Below the pieces are notes generated by a model. It ran no database searches, had not been told where the DNA came from, and saw nothing but the letters and a program-made list of their open reading frames with translations. Positions 39,593 to 49,230 of a DNA stretch of 64,000 nucleotides are shown one piece after another. The stretch comes from Brevundimonas bullata (GTDB taxonomy: Bacteria > Pseudomonadota > Alphaproteobacteria > Caulobacterales > Caulobacteraceae), in NCBI RefSeq assembly GCF_014207965.1, contig NZ_JACHLM010000002.1, positions 372,001 to 436,000 of the forward strand. Direction: 5' to 3'. Made by a program: the position numbers and the translations under genes. The number at the start of each line of letters is the position of its first letter. Within the stretch, counting starts at the first letter, position 1.

Positions 39593-41056
39593 ATGGCTGA
39601 ACGATCACTTGATTTGGGCGCGCTGCAAGGTTTGCTGGCGCAGGTGCGCGAACTGAAGGTCGCCTGCGTCGGCGATCTGATGCTGGACCGCTATGTCTAT
39701 GGCGAGGTCAGCCGCATCTCGCCCGAGGCGCCCATCCCTGTCCTGCGCGCGCGCCGCACCGTGGCCATGCCCGGCGGCGTGGGCAATGTGGCCCGCAACG
39801 TCGCGGCCTTGGGCGGTCAGGCACGTCTGGGCGCAGTCGTCGGTCAGGATGCTGCGGGAGCCGAACTGGGAGACCTGATCGCGGCCGAAGTCCGGGTCGA
39901 GGACGCCCTGATCCGGCCCGAGGGCGCAGCCACCATCGTCAAGACGCGCTTCGTCGCCGCCGGTCAGCAGTTGCTCCGGCTGGACGACGAGGCCGCGCCG
40001 CATTCCGGCTATGGTGACAAAGGCGTGTTCCAAGGCGCAGGGGCTATCCTGCTGTCAGACTACGCCAAGGGCGTAGTGGACGACGATACCATTGAAGCGG
40101 CGCTATGGTCCGGGGCCGAGTATGGCGCGCCGGTTATTGTCGATCCCAAGGGCCGCGACTTCGCCCGTTATGGCGCGGTCGACGTCATCAAGCCCAACGC
40201 CAACGAACTGGCGGGCGCTACCGGTCTGCCGACGGAGACGGACGAGCAGGTCGAGGCGGCGTTGGCCGCCCTGTTGGCCGCCACCACGGCCAAGGCCGTC
40301 ATCGTCACGCGCGCCGGTAAGGGCATGACCCTGGCGCGGCGCGGCGGCGGCGTCACACATTTCCCCGGCCGGGCGCGCGAGGTGTTCGACGTCTCGGGCG
40401 CAGGCGACACCTGTCTTGCCGCGCTCGGGCTGGCGCTCGGCGCGGGCGCGACGCTGGAGCAGGCGGTGCAGTTCGCCATCCTGGCCTCGGGCGTGGTGGT
40501 GGGTAAGAGCGGCACCGCCGTCGTCACGCCCGCCGAACTGATCGAGGCCGAGATGAGCCAGCACGCGGCCCTGGCCCAGTCCAAGGTCACGCCGCTGGAC
40601 GAGTTGTCGGATCTGGTCGAGGTGTGGAAGCGTCAGGGCCTGAAGGTCGGCTTCACCAACGGTTGCTTCGACATCCTGCATCGCGGCCATGTGGCCTATC
40701 TGGCCCAGGCGCGCGGCTGGTGCGACCGGCTGGTGGTGGCGCTGAACACCGACGCCTCGGTTCGTCGCCTGAAGGGCGAGGGCCGCCCGGTCAATGATCT
40801 GGACAGCCGCGCGGCCGTGATCGGCGGACTGGCCAGCGTCGATCGCGTCACCGCCTTTGACGACCCGACGCCCATCGCCCTGATCGAACGACTGCGGCCC
40901 GACGTTCTGATCAAGGGTGCGGACTACACCAAGGACGAGGTCGTCGGCGCCGCCGAGGTCGAAAGCTGGGGCGGCGTGGTTCGCCTGGCTGAGTTCGCCG
41001 ACGGCTATTCGACGACCAAGACGATTGAGAAGATGACTTCCGGAGCTGCTGAATGA
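39593..41056 (+). CDS. hldE: Bifunctional heptose 7-phosphate kinase / heptose 1-phosphate adenylyltransferase
   Basis: A 487-residue fusion. Residues 1-320 are a PfkB-type kinase: VACVGDLMLDRYVYGEVSRI, and the catalytic FDVSGAGDTCLA near 266. Residues 350-487 are a nucleotidyltransferase with TNGCFDILHRGHVAYL, the GxFDxxHxGH ATP site, and GRPVNDLDSRAAVIGGL. It makes ADP-glycero-manno-heptose precursors for the core. Overlaps hldD by four bases. Confidence 0.95.
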   Translation: MAERSLDLGALQGLLAQVRELKVACVGDLMLDRYVYGEVSRISPEAPIPVLRARRTVAMPGGVGNVARNVAALGGQARLGAVVGQDAAGAELGDLIAAEVRVEDALIRPEGAATIVKTRFVAAGQQLLRLDDEAAPHSGYGDKGVFQGAGAILLSDYAKGVVDDDTIEAALWSGAEYGAPVIVDPKGRDFARYGAVDVIKPNANELAGATGLPTETDEQVEAALAALLAATTAKAVIVTRAGKGMTLARRGGGVTHFPGRAREVFDVSGAGDTCLAALGLALGAGATLEQAVQFAILASGVVVGKSGTAVVTPAELIEAEMSQHAALAQSKVTPLDELSDLVEVWKRQGLKVGFTNGCFDILHRGHVAYLAQARGWCDRLVVALNTDASVRRLKGEGRPVNDLDSRAAVIGGLASVDRVTAFDDPTPIALIERLRPDVLIKGADYTKDEVVGAAEVESWGGVVRLAEFADGYSTTKTIEKMTSGAAE

Positions 41057-42054
41057 CCCCTCGCATGATCGTGGTGACGGGCGGCGCCGGATTCATCGGC
41101 TCCAACATCGTGGCGCGCCTGTGTGAGAGCGAGGCCTGGGATGTGGTCGTCTGCGACCGGCTGGAAACGGCCGATCTCGCCAAGTGGAAGAACATCGCCA
41201 AACACCCGATCGCCGACCTGTGGGCGCCCGAGGAGCTGTTTCTGCAGCTGGAACGCCACGCCGAGCGGATCGAGGCCGTGGTGCACATGGGCGCCATCTC
41301 CTCGACGACCGAGCCGGACGCAGACCTGATCCTGCGCACCAACTTCAGCCTGTCGCGCGACATCTGGGACTGGTGTGCGCTTCGCGACGTGCGGATGATC
41401 TACGCCTCGTCGGCGGCCACCTACGGCGACGGCGAGACCGGATTCGAGGATCGCGACGATCCTGAGAGCCTGAATGCGCTTCGTCCTCTAAACGCCTATG
41501 GTTATTCGAAATACCTGTTCGATCAGTACGCCGTGCGGCAGGCGGATCGCGGACAGGCGCCGCGTCAGTGGGCGGGGCTGAAATTCTTCAACGTCTATGG
41601 CCCGAACGAGGGCCACAAGGGTGGGATGAAGTCGGTCGTGGCCCAGATCTGGCCCAAGGTGCAGGCGGGCGAGACGGTCAGCCTGTTCCGTTCGCACAAC
41701 CCCAACTATCCCGACGGCGGCCAACTGCGCGACTTCGTCTATGTCGATGACGTGGTGAACATCATCGACTGGCTTCTCCAGACGCCGGGTGTGTCGGGGG
41801 TGTTCAACGCCGGATCCGGCCAGGCGCGGTCCTTCGCCGACCTGGCGCGCGCGACCTTCGCCGCCGCCGGCAAGGAAGCCTCCATCGCCTATGTGGACAT
41901 GCCTGAGGCGATCCGCGACCGGTATCAGTATTTCACCGAGGCCAGCATGGACCGCATCCGCGCGGTCGGTTTCAACGGCCAGTCGACCCCGCTGGAAGAG
42001 GGCGTGCGGCGCTATGTTCAGGACTTCCTGTCGCAGCCGGATCCCTATCGATGA
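41053..42054 (+). CDS. hldD: ADP-L-glycero-D-manno-heptose 6-epimerase
   Basis: A 333-residue short-chain dehydrogenase/reductase-type epimerase that finishes ADP-heptose synthesis. NAD(P)-binding TGGAGFIGSNIVARL is at residues 7-21. The active-site tyrosine and lysine are in NAYGYSKYLFDQY near 153. FNVYGPNEGHKGGMKSVV near 180 is typical of HldD. It overlaps hldE by ATGA and the next gene by four bases, indicating one operon. Confidence 0.95.
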   Translation: MTPRMIVVTGGAGFIGSNIVARLCESEAWDVVVCDRLETADLAKWKNIAKHPIADLWAPEELFLQLERHAERIEAVVHMGAISSTTEPDADLILRTNFSLSRDIWDWCALRDVRMIYASSAATYGDGETGFEDRDDPESLNALRPLNAYGYSKYLFDQYAVRQADRGQAPRQWAGLKFFNVYGPNEGHKGGMKSVVAQIWPKVQAGETVSLFRSHNPNYPDGGQLRDFVYVDDVVNIIDWLLQTPGVSGVFNAGSGQARSFADLARATFAAAGKEASIAYVDMPEAIRDRYQYFTEASMDRIRAVGFNGQSTPLEEGVRRYVQDFLSQPDPYR

Positions 42055-43154
42055 AGGCGCCAAGCCTGACCTTGCGCCAGTGGGTCGGCTATATCGGCTT
42101 TGCGCTCGTCTTCATTCTGGTGGCTGCAGTCGCGGTCTGGCGCGGCGATATTCTGAAGGCGGCGCTGGATCCCCAAATTCCCTTCCAGACTTACGATCCG
42201 CCGCCCGCGCCGGACTATCGCCAAGCCTCCGCCTGGGCCCTGCTTGACGCCCGAGCTGCCGGAGCGGGAAACGCCGCAATCTTTTTTGTTCATTCGACCA
42301 CCTACAACGGGGGGGCTGACTGGAACGGCCCGATCGGAGATGGCAAGGCCGACGCCTACCTGAAGCGTGTCGTCATTCCTAACTACGCCGGGCCCTTCGC
42401 CCGCGCGGGCGCCATCAGCGCGCCGCGCTATCGGCAGGCCAGCCTCTACACGCGCCTGACCTTGCGCGAGGATGCTCGTGAAGCCCGCGCCTTCGCCTAT
42501 GGCGACGTCGAACAGGCTTTCGATCAATGGCTCGGCGCCCATCCGAGCGGTCCGATCATCCTGGCCGGTGTTGAGCAGGGTGCGGATCTGATCGCCCGAT
42601 TAGTTCACGAGCGGGTGGCGTCTGATGCGAGACTCAGACAGCGTCTGGTCGCGGTCTATCTAATGGACGCTCTCGTCGATCAGGATCAGATGACCCCGCT
42701 CGCCGCCTGTCAGGTTAGAGATGAGGCTGGTTGCGTCGTGGGCTGGTCACAGGTGGGTGAGGGCGACGATGGCGCAGCCAAGCGGCGGCTTCGACGCGCC
42801 CTGGTATGGGATGATCGAGGGCAGTTGGTCGAATTGGGAGATCGTCCGGCCCTGTGCGTAAACCCCGTGTCCGGCAGCGACGATGGTGCGATGGTTTCGC
42901 AGCGCCGACATCTAGGCGCGGCCAACGCCACAGGTCTGGAGTGGGGGCTTCGTCCCGCCTTCATCGATCGGCAGATCGCCACGCAATGCCGGGACGGCCT
43001 ACTGCGCCATACAGTACTGAAGTCGGAATCCTTCCGCGAGTTCAGTGGCTGGGCCGACCGCCGCAAGGCGCGACCCTACAACCTGTTTTATGCCGACATC
43101 GAGGCTGATGCGGTGGCCCGGCTCGCGGCCTGGAACGCCAGGCAAGCTTCCTAG
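42051..43154 (+). CDS. DUF3089-like alpha/beta-hydrolase fold protein, nucleophile replaced
   Basis: A 367-residue protein with an N-terminal membrane anchor (about residues 11-30, WVGYIGFALVFILVAAVAVW). The DUF3089 pattern follows: AAIFFVHSTTYNGGADWN near 75 and SAPRYRQASLYTRL near 123. At the expected nucleophile elbow the motif is LAGVEQGADL (173-177), with Glu175 where members have Ser in GHSQG, so it may not be an active lipase/esterase. It is co-transcribed with hldD, suggesting an envelope role. Its stop overlaps recG convergently by four bases. Confidence 0.75.
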   Translation: MKAPSLTLRQWVGYIGFALVFILVAAVAVWRGDILKAALDPQIPFQTYDPPPAPDYRQASAWALLDARAAGAGNAAIFFVHSTTYNGGADWNGPIGDGKADAYLKRVVIPNYAGPFARAGAISAPRYRQASLYTRLTLREDAREARAFAYGDVEQAFDQWLGAHPSGPIILAGVEQGADLIARLVHERVASDARLRQRLVAVYLMDALVDQDQMTPLAACQVRDEAGCVVGWSQVGEGDDGAAKRRLRRALVWDDRGQLVELGDRPALCVNPVSGSDDGAMVSQRRHLGAANATGLEWGLRPAFIDRQIATQCRDGLLRHTVLKSESFREFSGWADRRKARPYNLFYADIEADAVARLAAWNARQAS

Positions 43155-45241
43155 TCCGCGCTCGCTCGGTCGGTTCGCCAGTCGAACAGGGCTTCCAGCA
43201 CCCGCACGGCCTCGCCGCGCGGACTGGTCAGGTCGGGGTCGCGGCCCAGGATCAGACGGGCGTCATCCGACGCCGCCAGCATCAGCGAGCGGTGCTTGAT
43301 CGGATCGGCGAAGCGATAGGCGGGGAAGCCGCTCTGCTTTAGGCCTAGGGGGTCGCCGCCGCCTCGCAGACGGAAGTCCTCCTCGGCGATCTCGAAGCCG
43401 TCTTCGGTGCGGCGCAAGGTCTCCAGACGTTCGCGCGCCGTCTCGCCCAAGGCGCCGTCCTGACCGCCGTACAGCAGGATGCAGGCGCTGGACTTGGCCC
43501 CGCGTCCGACACGGCCGCGCAGTTGGTGAAGCTGGGCCAGGCCGAAACGGTCGGCGTGTTCGATGACCATGATGGAGGCGTTGGGGACATCGACGCCGAC
43601 CTCGACGACCGTGGTGGCGACCAGCAGCGGGATGCGGCCCTCTGCGAACTCGGCCATCACCGCCTCGCGCTCGGCGCCCGGCATCTGGCCGTGGGCCAGG
43701 CCGACCTCGACTTGCAGGATGCGGCGCAGGTCGTTGGCGCGTTCCTCGGCGGCCGCCAGATCGATGGCTTCTGACTCGGCCACCAGCGGACATATCCAGT
43801 AGGCTTGGGCCCCGCTGTCGATCGCCGCCTTCAGCCGTTTGGCCACCTCGCCGATGCGGACCAGAGGCACGACGGCGGTGGCGACGGGGGTGCGGCCCGG
43901 CGGTTTCTCCATCAGGCGGCTGACTTCCAGCTCGCCATACTGGGTCAGTTCCAGCGTGCGCGGGATCGGCGTGGCCGACATGGTCAGTAGATGGACGCCG
44001 CCGAGGCTGGGGTCGCCCTTGGCCTGAAGCCGCTGGCGCTCGTTGACGCCGAAGCGGTGCTGTTCGTCGATGACGGCCAGGGCCAGGCGTTTGAACTGCA
44101 CCGCGTCCTGGAACAGGGCGTGGGTGCCGATGGCGACCTGGGCCTCGCCCGAGGCCAGGGCGGCCAGCCGTTTGCGCCGCTCGGCCTGGGTATCGCGGCC
44201 TGTCAGCAGGACGGCCGAAATCCCGGCTTCTTCCAGCATGGGGGCGAGCCGCTGATAGTGCTGGCGGGCAAGAATTTCCGTTGGCGCCATCAGGGCGGAC
44301 TGGAAGCCGCTGGAAGCCGCGTCGGCCAGTGCGAGCGCCGCCACAGCCGTCTTGCCCGAGCCCACGTCGCCTTGCAGCAGGCGCCCCATCTGCTCGCCGG
44401 TGGCCAGGTCGGCGCGGATTTCTTGAAGGGCGCGCGCTTGGGCGCCGGTCAAGGTGAAGGGCAGGGCGGCCAGCATCCGCTGCGAGGCCTCGCCTGCCGT
44501 GATCCGTGCGGCTGGTGTGATCTGTCGCGTGCGACGACGACGGGCCAGGGCCAACTGGTGGGCGAACAGCTCGTCATAGGCCAGACGCTGACGCGCGGGG
44601 GCCTCGGCGGTCAGGTCCATTTCGGACGTGGGTGCATGCAGGCTCTCCAGCGCCGCGCGCCAACCAGGCCAGCGTCGCGTCGCAAGCCAGGCGGCGTCCT
44701 GCCACTCGGCCAGCTCTGGAGCGAGGGCCAGCGCGCCCTGCGCCAGTTTGCGCACCACACGCGAGGTCAGTCCTTGCGTCGCCGGATAGACGGGTTCGGA
44801 CAGAGGAATCTCGTCCGCCTTTTCCAGCGGCAGGATGTAGTCGGGGTGGGCGATCTGCACCTCGTTGTTGAAGCGCTCGACCTTGCCTGTGACCAGCCGT
44901 CGCTCGCCGCGCGGAGCCAGACTTTCGATATGGCGCGGCGACCCGGCGAACCAGATCAGATGGACGAAGCCGGTTTCGTCCGACGCTCGCATCTTTAGCG
45001 GTGCGCCGATCTTGTGCGGCGGGATCAGCCGGTCGATCAGGACGTCGAAGACGCCGATCTCACCCTCGACGGCGGCGGCGGCGGTCGTGCGGCGGCGCTG
45101 GATGATGCCGGACGGCGACAGGAACAGCACGTCGCGCACCAGCGGACCCGCCAGTTTGTGCACTAGGGGCGCGCTCCTGGGCCCCACGCCCTTCAGGGTG
45201 GAGACGTCCGCAAAAAGGGGAAAGAGAATCTCAGGCCGCAT
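43151..45241 (-). CDS. recG: ATP-dependent DNA helicase RecG
   Basis: A 696-residue fork-reversal helicase. The wedge/OB domain occupies about residues 1-170 (LKGVGPRSAPLVHKLAG near the start, FVHLIWFAGSPRHIESL near 95). Walker A is GDVGSGKTAVAALA near 289, DEQH box VIDEQHRFGVNERQR near 395, and the late helicase motif HQLRGRVGRGAKSSA is near 575. ATG 45241 (MRPEILFPLF) is preferred over 45253. It unwinds branched DNA in repair and restart. Diverges from sdhE. Confidence 0.95.
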   Translation of the reverse strand: MRPEILFPLFADVSTLKGVGPRSAPLVHKLAGPLVRDVLFLSPSGIIQRRRTTAAAAVEGEIGVFDVLIDRLIPPHKIGAPLKMRASDETGFVHLIWFAGSPRHIESLAPRGERRLVTGKVERFNNEVQIAHPDYILPLEKADEIPLSEPVYPATQGLTSRVVRKLAQGALALAPELAEWQDAAWLATRRWPGWRAALESLHAPTSEMDLTAEAPARQRLAYDELFAHQLALARRRRTRQITPAARITAGEASQRMLAALPFTLTGAQARALQEIRADLATGEQMGRLLQGDVGSGKTAVAALALADAASSGFQSALMAPTEILARQHYQRLAPMLEEAGISAVLLTGRDTQAERRKRLAALASGEAQVAIGTHALFQDAVQFKRLALAVIDEQHRFGVNERQRLQAKGDPSLGGVHLLTMSATPIPRTLELTQYGELEVSRLMEKPPGRTPVATAVVPLVRIGEVAKRLKAAIDSGAQAYWICPLVAESEAIDLAAAEERANDLRRILQVEVGLAHGQMPGAEREAVMAEFAEGRIPLLVATTVVEVGVDVPNASIMVIEHADRFGLAQLHQLRGRVGRGAKSSACILLYGGQDGALGETARERLETLRRTEDGFEIAEEDFRLRGGGDPLGLKQSGFPAYRFADPIKHRSLMLAASDDARLILGRDPDLTSPRGEAVRVLEALFDWRTDRASAD

Positions 45242-45324
45242 TAGCCTCAGCATAGCTGGCGAAAACGGAACGGGAACGCTATCTGATCGAACTCTTCACA
45301 TGAACGGACCGGGCAAGGAAACGC

Positions 45325-45642
45325 GTGGCCGAAATTGACGCACGTCCAGAGGACAATCTGAAGCACCAACGCCTTGGCCGGATCTCGTATCGCGCCTGGC
45401 GACGGGGCTTCCGCGAAGCCGACATGGTGCTGGGCCCCTTCACCGATCAGGTCGGACCGACGCTGAGCGACGAGGAACTGGATCAGCTCGAGACCCTGCT
45501 GGATGAAGAGGATCAGTACCTCTACGCCTGGATCATCGAGAAGGAGCCGACCCCGCCTGAGTTCGACGGGCCGATGCTGGCGCGCATCCGGACGTTCATG
45601 CGCGAACACGTCGCGGCGGAAGTGGCCAAGGGTATCGGTTGA
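45325..45642 (+). CDS. sdhE: FAD assembly factor SdhE
   Basis: A 105-residue SdhE/DUF339 protein that helps attach FAD to succinate dehydrogenase and related flavoproteins. The family motif is RRGFREADMVLGPF (about residues 26-39), where the conserved Arg-Gly and Glu interact with the flavoprotein. The recG/sdhE/mfd arrangement is common in alphaproteobacteria. Its stop overlaps the mfd ATG (TGATG). Confidence 0.9.
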   Translation: MAEIDARPEDNLKHQRLGRISYRAWRRGFREADMVLGPFTDQVGPTLSDEELDQLETLLDEEDQYLYAWIIEKEPTPPEFDGPMLARIRTFMREHVAAEVAKGIG

Positions 45643-48600
45643 TGAGTGAGGCGATGGCGCGGCGTGACGTCGAACTGGGCGGCGCGCCCGAGGGGCTGGA
45701 CGCGCTGGTCGTCGCCGAACGGCTGAAGGCCCAGGGCGGCGTCGGTCTGCTGGTGGCGCGCGATTATCAGCGCGCGGGTAATTTCACCCAGACACTCGGC
45801 TTCTTCGCCAAGGACATTGAAGTTCTTGAATATCCCGCCTGGGACTGCCTGCCCTATGACCGGCTGAGCCCGACCGCCTCGGTCGCGGCCCAGCGCATGG
45901 CGACCCTGACCCGACTGGCCCAGCGCGATCCGACGGACGCCAAGCCTCTGCTGGTCGTCGCCACCATCGCCGCCGTGACCCAGCGCACGCCGCCGCGACA
46001 GGCCGTCACCGGGGCCGGGTTCGAGGCCCGCGTGGGCCGCGATCTGGATACAGCGGCGCTGGAACGCTACGTCTCGGCCAACGGCTATGTGCGCGCCTCG
46101 ACCGTGTCGGAGCGCGGCGAATACGCCATTCGCGGCGGCGTCATCGACGTCTTCCCCCCGGGCTTCGATGAGCCGGTGCGTCTCGATCTGTTCGGCAGCG
46201 AACTGGAATCGATCCGCGCCTTTGATCCCGAGACCCAGCGCTCGACCCGGCAGTTGAAGCAGGTCGCCCTGCTGCCGGTGTCAGAAATTCTGCTGGACGC
46301 CGAGTCGATCTCGCGCTTCCGCACCGCCTATCTGAACCTGTTCGGCGCGGCGGGCGACGAGCCCATGTACGCTGCGGTCAGCGAGGGCGCGCGTCGTCAG
46401 GGTCTGGAGCACTGGCTGCCGCTCTTCTACGACCGGCTCGACACCCTGTTCGACTTTCTGCCGGATACGGCTCCGGTCTTCCTCGACAGTCAGGTCGAGC
46501 AAGCGCGCGCCGAGCGTTGGAGCTTGACGACCGACGCCTATGAGGCGCGCAAGGAAGCGGCCAAGGGCAAGGGCGGGGCGGCCTATCGCGCTCCGGCGCC
46601 GCAGAGCCTCTATCTGGACGAAGGCGAGTGGAACAGCGCCCTGGCCGGTCGCGCCGTGCGCCGTCTCTCGCCGCTGGCCGCCGATGCGACGCGGGGCGGC
46701 GAGGACGCCGGCGGGCGTCTGGGCCACAGCTTCGCCGCCGAACGCACCCAGGACAGCGTCAATCTGTTCGCCGCCGTGGCTCAGCACGCCGAGCGGCTGA
46801 AGGCCGACGGCAAACGCGTCCTGTTCGCCTCGTGGAGCGAAGGCTCGTCCGAGCGTCTGGCGGCCATGCTGTCGGATCACGGCCTGGAGCACGTCCTGCC
46901 GGTGCGCGACTGGGCCGATGTTCTGGCCTCGCCCAAGGACATCTATCTGCGCGCGGTTCTGCCGGTCGAGCATGGCTTCGTCACCGATGAGGTGGCGGTC
47001 ATTTCCGAGACCGACATCCTGGGCGACCGTCTGGCGCGGCCCCGGCGCAAGCGGCGGGCCTCCAACTTCCTGGCCGAGGCCTCGGCCCTGACGGCCGGCG
47101 ATCTGGTGGTCCACCTGGATCACGGCATCGGGCGCTATGAGGGCCTGAAGACGCTGGAGATCCAGGAGGCGCCGCACGACTGCCTGGAACTGCTCTACGC
47201 CGGTGACAGCAAACTCTATTTGCCGGTTGAAAATATTGATCTTCTGACCCGCTACGGCACCGACGCCGACGGAGTTCAACTGGATCGTCTGGGCGGCGCG
47301 GGCTGGCAGGGCCGCAAGGCCAAGGCCAAGGAGCGTCTGCGCGCCATGGCCGAGGGCCTGATCGCCCTGGCCGCCAAGCGCGCCATGCGCGTGTCCGACG
47401 CCATCGTGCCGCCGTCGGGCCTGTTCGACGAGTTCTGCGCCCGCTTCCCCTATGAGGAGACGGACGACCAGTTGAACGCCATCGGCGACGTGCTGGAGGA
47501 CCTGGGCAAGGGCACGCCTATGGATCGTCTGATCTGCGGCGACGTCGGCTTCGGCAAGACGGAAGTGGCGCTGCGCGCCGCCTTCGTCGTGGCCATGACG
47601 GGGCAACAGGTTGCGGTCGTCTGCCCGACGACCCTGCTGGCGCGTCAGCACTTCAAGACCTTCAGCGAGCGCTTCGCCGGCTGGCCGATCACGGTGCGGC
47701 ACCTGTCGCGCATGGTCACGGCCAAGGACGCCAACGAGACGCGCGCGGGCCTGAAGGACGGCACGTTCGAGATCGTCGTCGGCACCCACGCCGTGCTGGC
47801 CGAACAGGTCGGCTTCCGCGATCTGGGCCTGGTGATCGTCGACGAGGAGCAGCACTTCGGCGTCAAGCACAAGGAGAAGCTGAAGTCGCTGCGGGCTGAT
47901 GTTCACCTGCTGACCCTGACGGCCACGCCCATTCCGCGTACCTTGCAGATGGCGCTGTCGGGCATCCGCGAGATGTCGATCATCGCCACGCCGCCGGTCG
48001 ACCGCCTGGCGGTGCGGACCTATGTCACGCCGTGGGACCCGGTGCTGGTGCGCGAGGCCCTGCTGCGCGAGAAATACCGCGGCGGTCAGGCCTTCTATGT
48101 CGCGCCGCGCCTGAAGGAACTGCCGGAAATCGAGAAGTTCCTGCGCGAGCAGGTGCCCGAGGTGAAGTTCGTCGTCGGCCACGGCCAGATGACCCCGAGC
48201 CAGTTGGAAGACGTGATGAGCGCCTTCTACGACGGCAGCTATGACGTGCTGGTCTCGACCACCATCGTCGAGAGCGGCATCGACATTCCGACGGCCAACA
48301 CCCTGATCGTCCACCGCGCGGATATGTTCGGTTTGGCGCAACTGCACCAGATCAGAGGCCGTATCGGACGGTCCAAGGCGCGGGCCTTCGCCTATCTGAC
48401 GACCGATCCCAAGCGGCCGCTGAGCCTGTCGGCCGAGAAGCGTCTGCAGGTGCTGCAGTCGCTGGACAATCTGGGCGCCGGCTTCCAGCTGGCCAGCCAC
48501 GATCTGGATCAGCGCGGCGGCGGCAACCTTCTGGGCGATGAACAGTCGGGCCATATCCGCGAGGTCGGGGTCGAGCTGTATCAGCAGATGCTGGAAGACG

Positions 48601-49100
48601 CCGTCGCCGAACTGCGCGAGCAGGGCGAGGAAGTGGCGGATCGGGGCTGGTCGCCATCGATCAACGTCGGGGCTGCGGTCCTGATTCCAGAGGTTTACGT
48701 GCCGGACCTTAACGTTCGTCTCAGCCTGTATCGCCGTCTGTCAGACGCCGAACGCAGCGAGGATCGCGAAGCCCTGGCCGCGGAACTGATCGACCGGTTC
48801 GGGCCGCTGCCGGACGAGGCGCAACAGCTCCTGCGGATCGTCGGCATCAAGGCCAACTGCCGCACGGCCAGCATCGAACGCATCGACATCGGTCCCAAGG
48901 GCGCGGTGCTTACCCTGCGCAACAACAGCTTCCCCAATCCGATGGGACTGGTCGGCCTGATCCAGAAGAATCAGGCCTTCTGGAAGCTGAGGCCCGATCA
49001 GAAGATCGTGGTGAAGGGCGAATGGCCCACGCCCGGCGACCGTTTGAAGGTCGCCGAGCGCATCACCGCCGATCTGGCGCGGGTGGCGGGGGCGGCTTAA
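45642..49100 (+). CDS. mfd: Transcription-repair coupling factor Mfd
   Basis: An 1152-residue Mfd translocase. The UvrB-like N-terminal region has [20 protein letters not shown] and [16 protein letters not shown] near residue 60. The RNA polymerase-binding domain starts at [20 protein letters not shown] near 485. The RecG-like motor has Walker [15 protein letters not shown] near 633, DEEQH near 735, and [15 protein letters not shown] near 905. It releases stalled RNA polymerase and recruits UvrA. ATG 45642 is preferred to the TTG at 45639. Confidence 0.95.
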   Translation: MSEAMARRDVELGGAPEGLDALVVAERLKAQGGVGLLVARDYQRAGNFTQTLGFFAKDIEVLEYPAWDCLPYDRLSPTASVAAQRMATLTRLAQRDPTDAKPLLVVATIAAVTQRTPPRQAVTGAGFEARVGRDLDTAALERYVSANGYVRASTVSERGEYAIRGGVIDVFPPGFDEPVRLDLFGSELESIRAFDPETQRSTRQLKQVALLPVSEILLDAESISRFRTAYLNLFGAAGDEPMYAAVSEGARRQGLEHWLPLFYDRLDTLFDFLPDTAPVFLDSQVEQARAERWSLTTDAYEARKEAAKGKGGAAYRAPAPQSLYLDEGEWNSALAGRAVRRLSPLAADATRGGEDAGGRLGHSFAAERTQDSVNLFAAVAQHAERLKADGKRVLFASWSEGSSERLAAMLSDHGLEHVLPVRDWADVLASPKDIYLRAVLPVEHGFVTDEVAVISETDILGDRLARPRRKRRASNFLAEASALTAGDLVVHLDHGIGRYEGLKTLEIQEAPHDCLELLYAGDSKLYLPVENIDLLTRYGTDADGVQLDRLGGAGWQGRKAKAKERLRAMAEGLIALAAKRAMRVSDAIVPPSGLFDEFCARFPYEETDDQLNAIGDVLEDLGKGTPMDRLICGDVGFGKTEVALRAAFVVAMTGQQVAVVCPTTLLARQHFKTFSERFAGWPITVRHLSRMVTAKDANETRAGLKDGTFEIVVGTHAVLAEQVGFRDLGLVIVDEEQHFGVKHKEKLKSLRADVHLLTLTATPIPRTLQMALSGIREMSIIATPPVDRLAVRTYVTPWDPVLVREALLREKYRGGQAFYVAPRLKELPEIEKFLREQVPEVKFVVGHGQMTPSQLEDVMSAFYDGSYDVLVSTTIVESGIDIPTANTLIVHRADMFGLAQLHQIRGRIGRSKARAFAYLTTDPKRPLSLSAEKRLQVLQSLDNLGAGFQLASHDLDQRGGGNLLGDEQSGHIREVGVELYQQMLEDAVAELREQGEEVADRGWSPSINVGAAVLIPEVYVPDLNVRLSLYRRLSDAERSEDREALAAELIDRFGPLPDEAQQLLRIVGIKANCRTASIERIDIGPKGAVLTLRNNSFPNPMGLVGLIQKNQAFWKLRPDQKIVVKGEWPTPGDRLKVAERITADLARVAGAA

Positions 49101-49111
49101 CCAGCAGAAGA

Positions 49112-49225
49112 CGTCATCCCGGCCGAAGAGCCGGGACCGCCAAGGACGCGATCGTTTGGATAGATGGTCTGAACACCGCGTCTCTTGCTGTCCCGGATAG
49201 CGGCTGCGCCGCTTCCGGGATGACG
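49112..49225. repeat. Intergenic inverted repeat (REP/RIME-like)
   Basis: CGTCATCCCGG (49112-49122) and CCGGGATGACG (49215-49225) form a perfect 11-bp terminal inverted repeat 114 bp long. Inner pieces CCGGGA (49131) and CCCGGA (49193) allow nested stems. It fills the gap between convergent mfd and the next gene and probably recurs in the genome; it may also act as a bidirectional terminator. Confidence 0.6.
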
Positions 49226-49230
49226 CTGTC

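Noticed and set aside
46281..48554. A 757-codon open frame antisense to mfd
   Set aside because: Mfd motifs on the plus strand are complete; the antisense frame is rich in Arg/Gln/Gly/His with no fold and is a codon-bias shadow. The same holds for 57297-59105 (ntrY) and 61538-63790 (hflX/antiporter).
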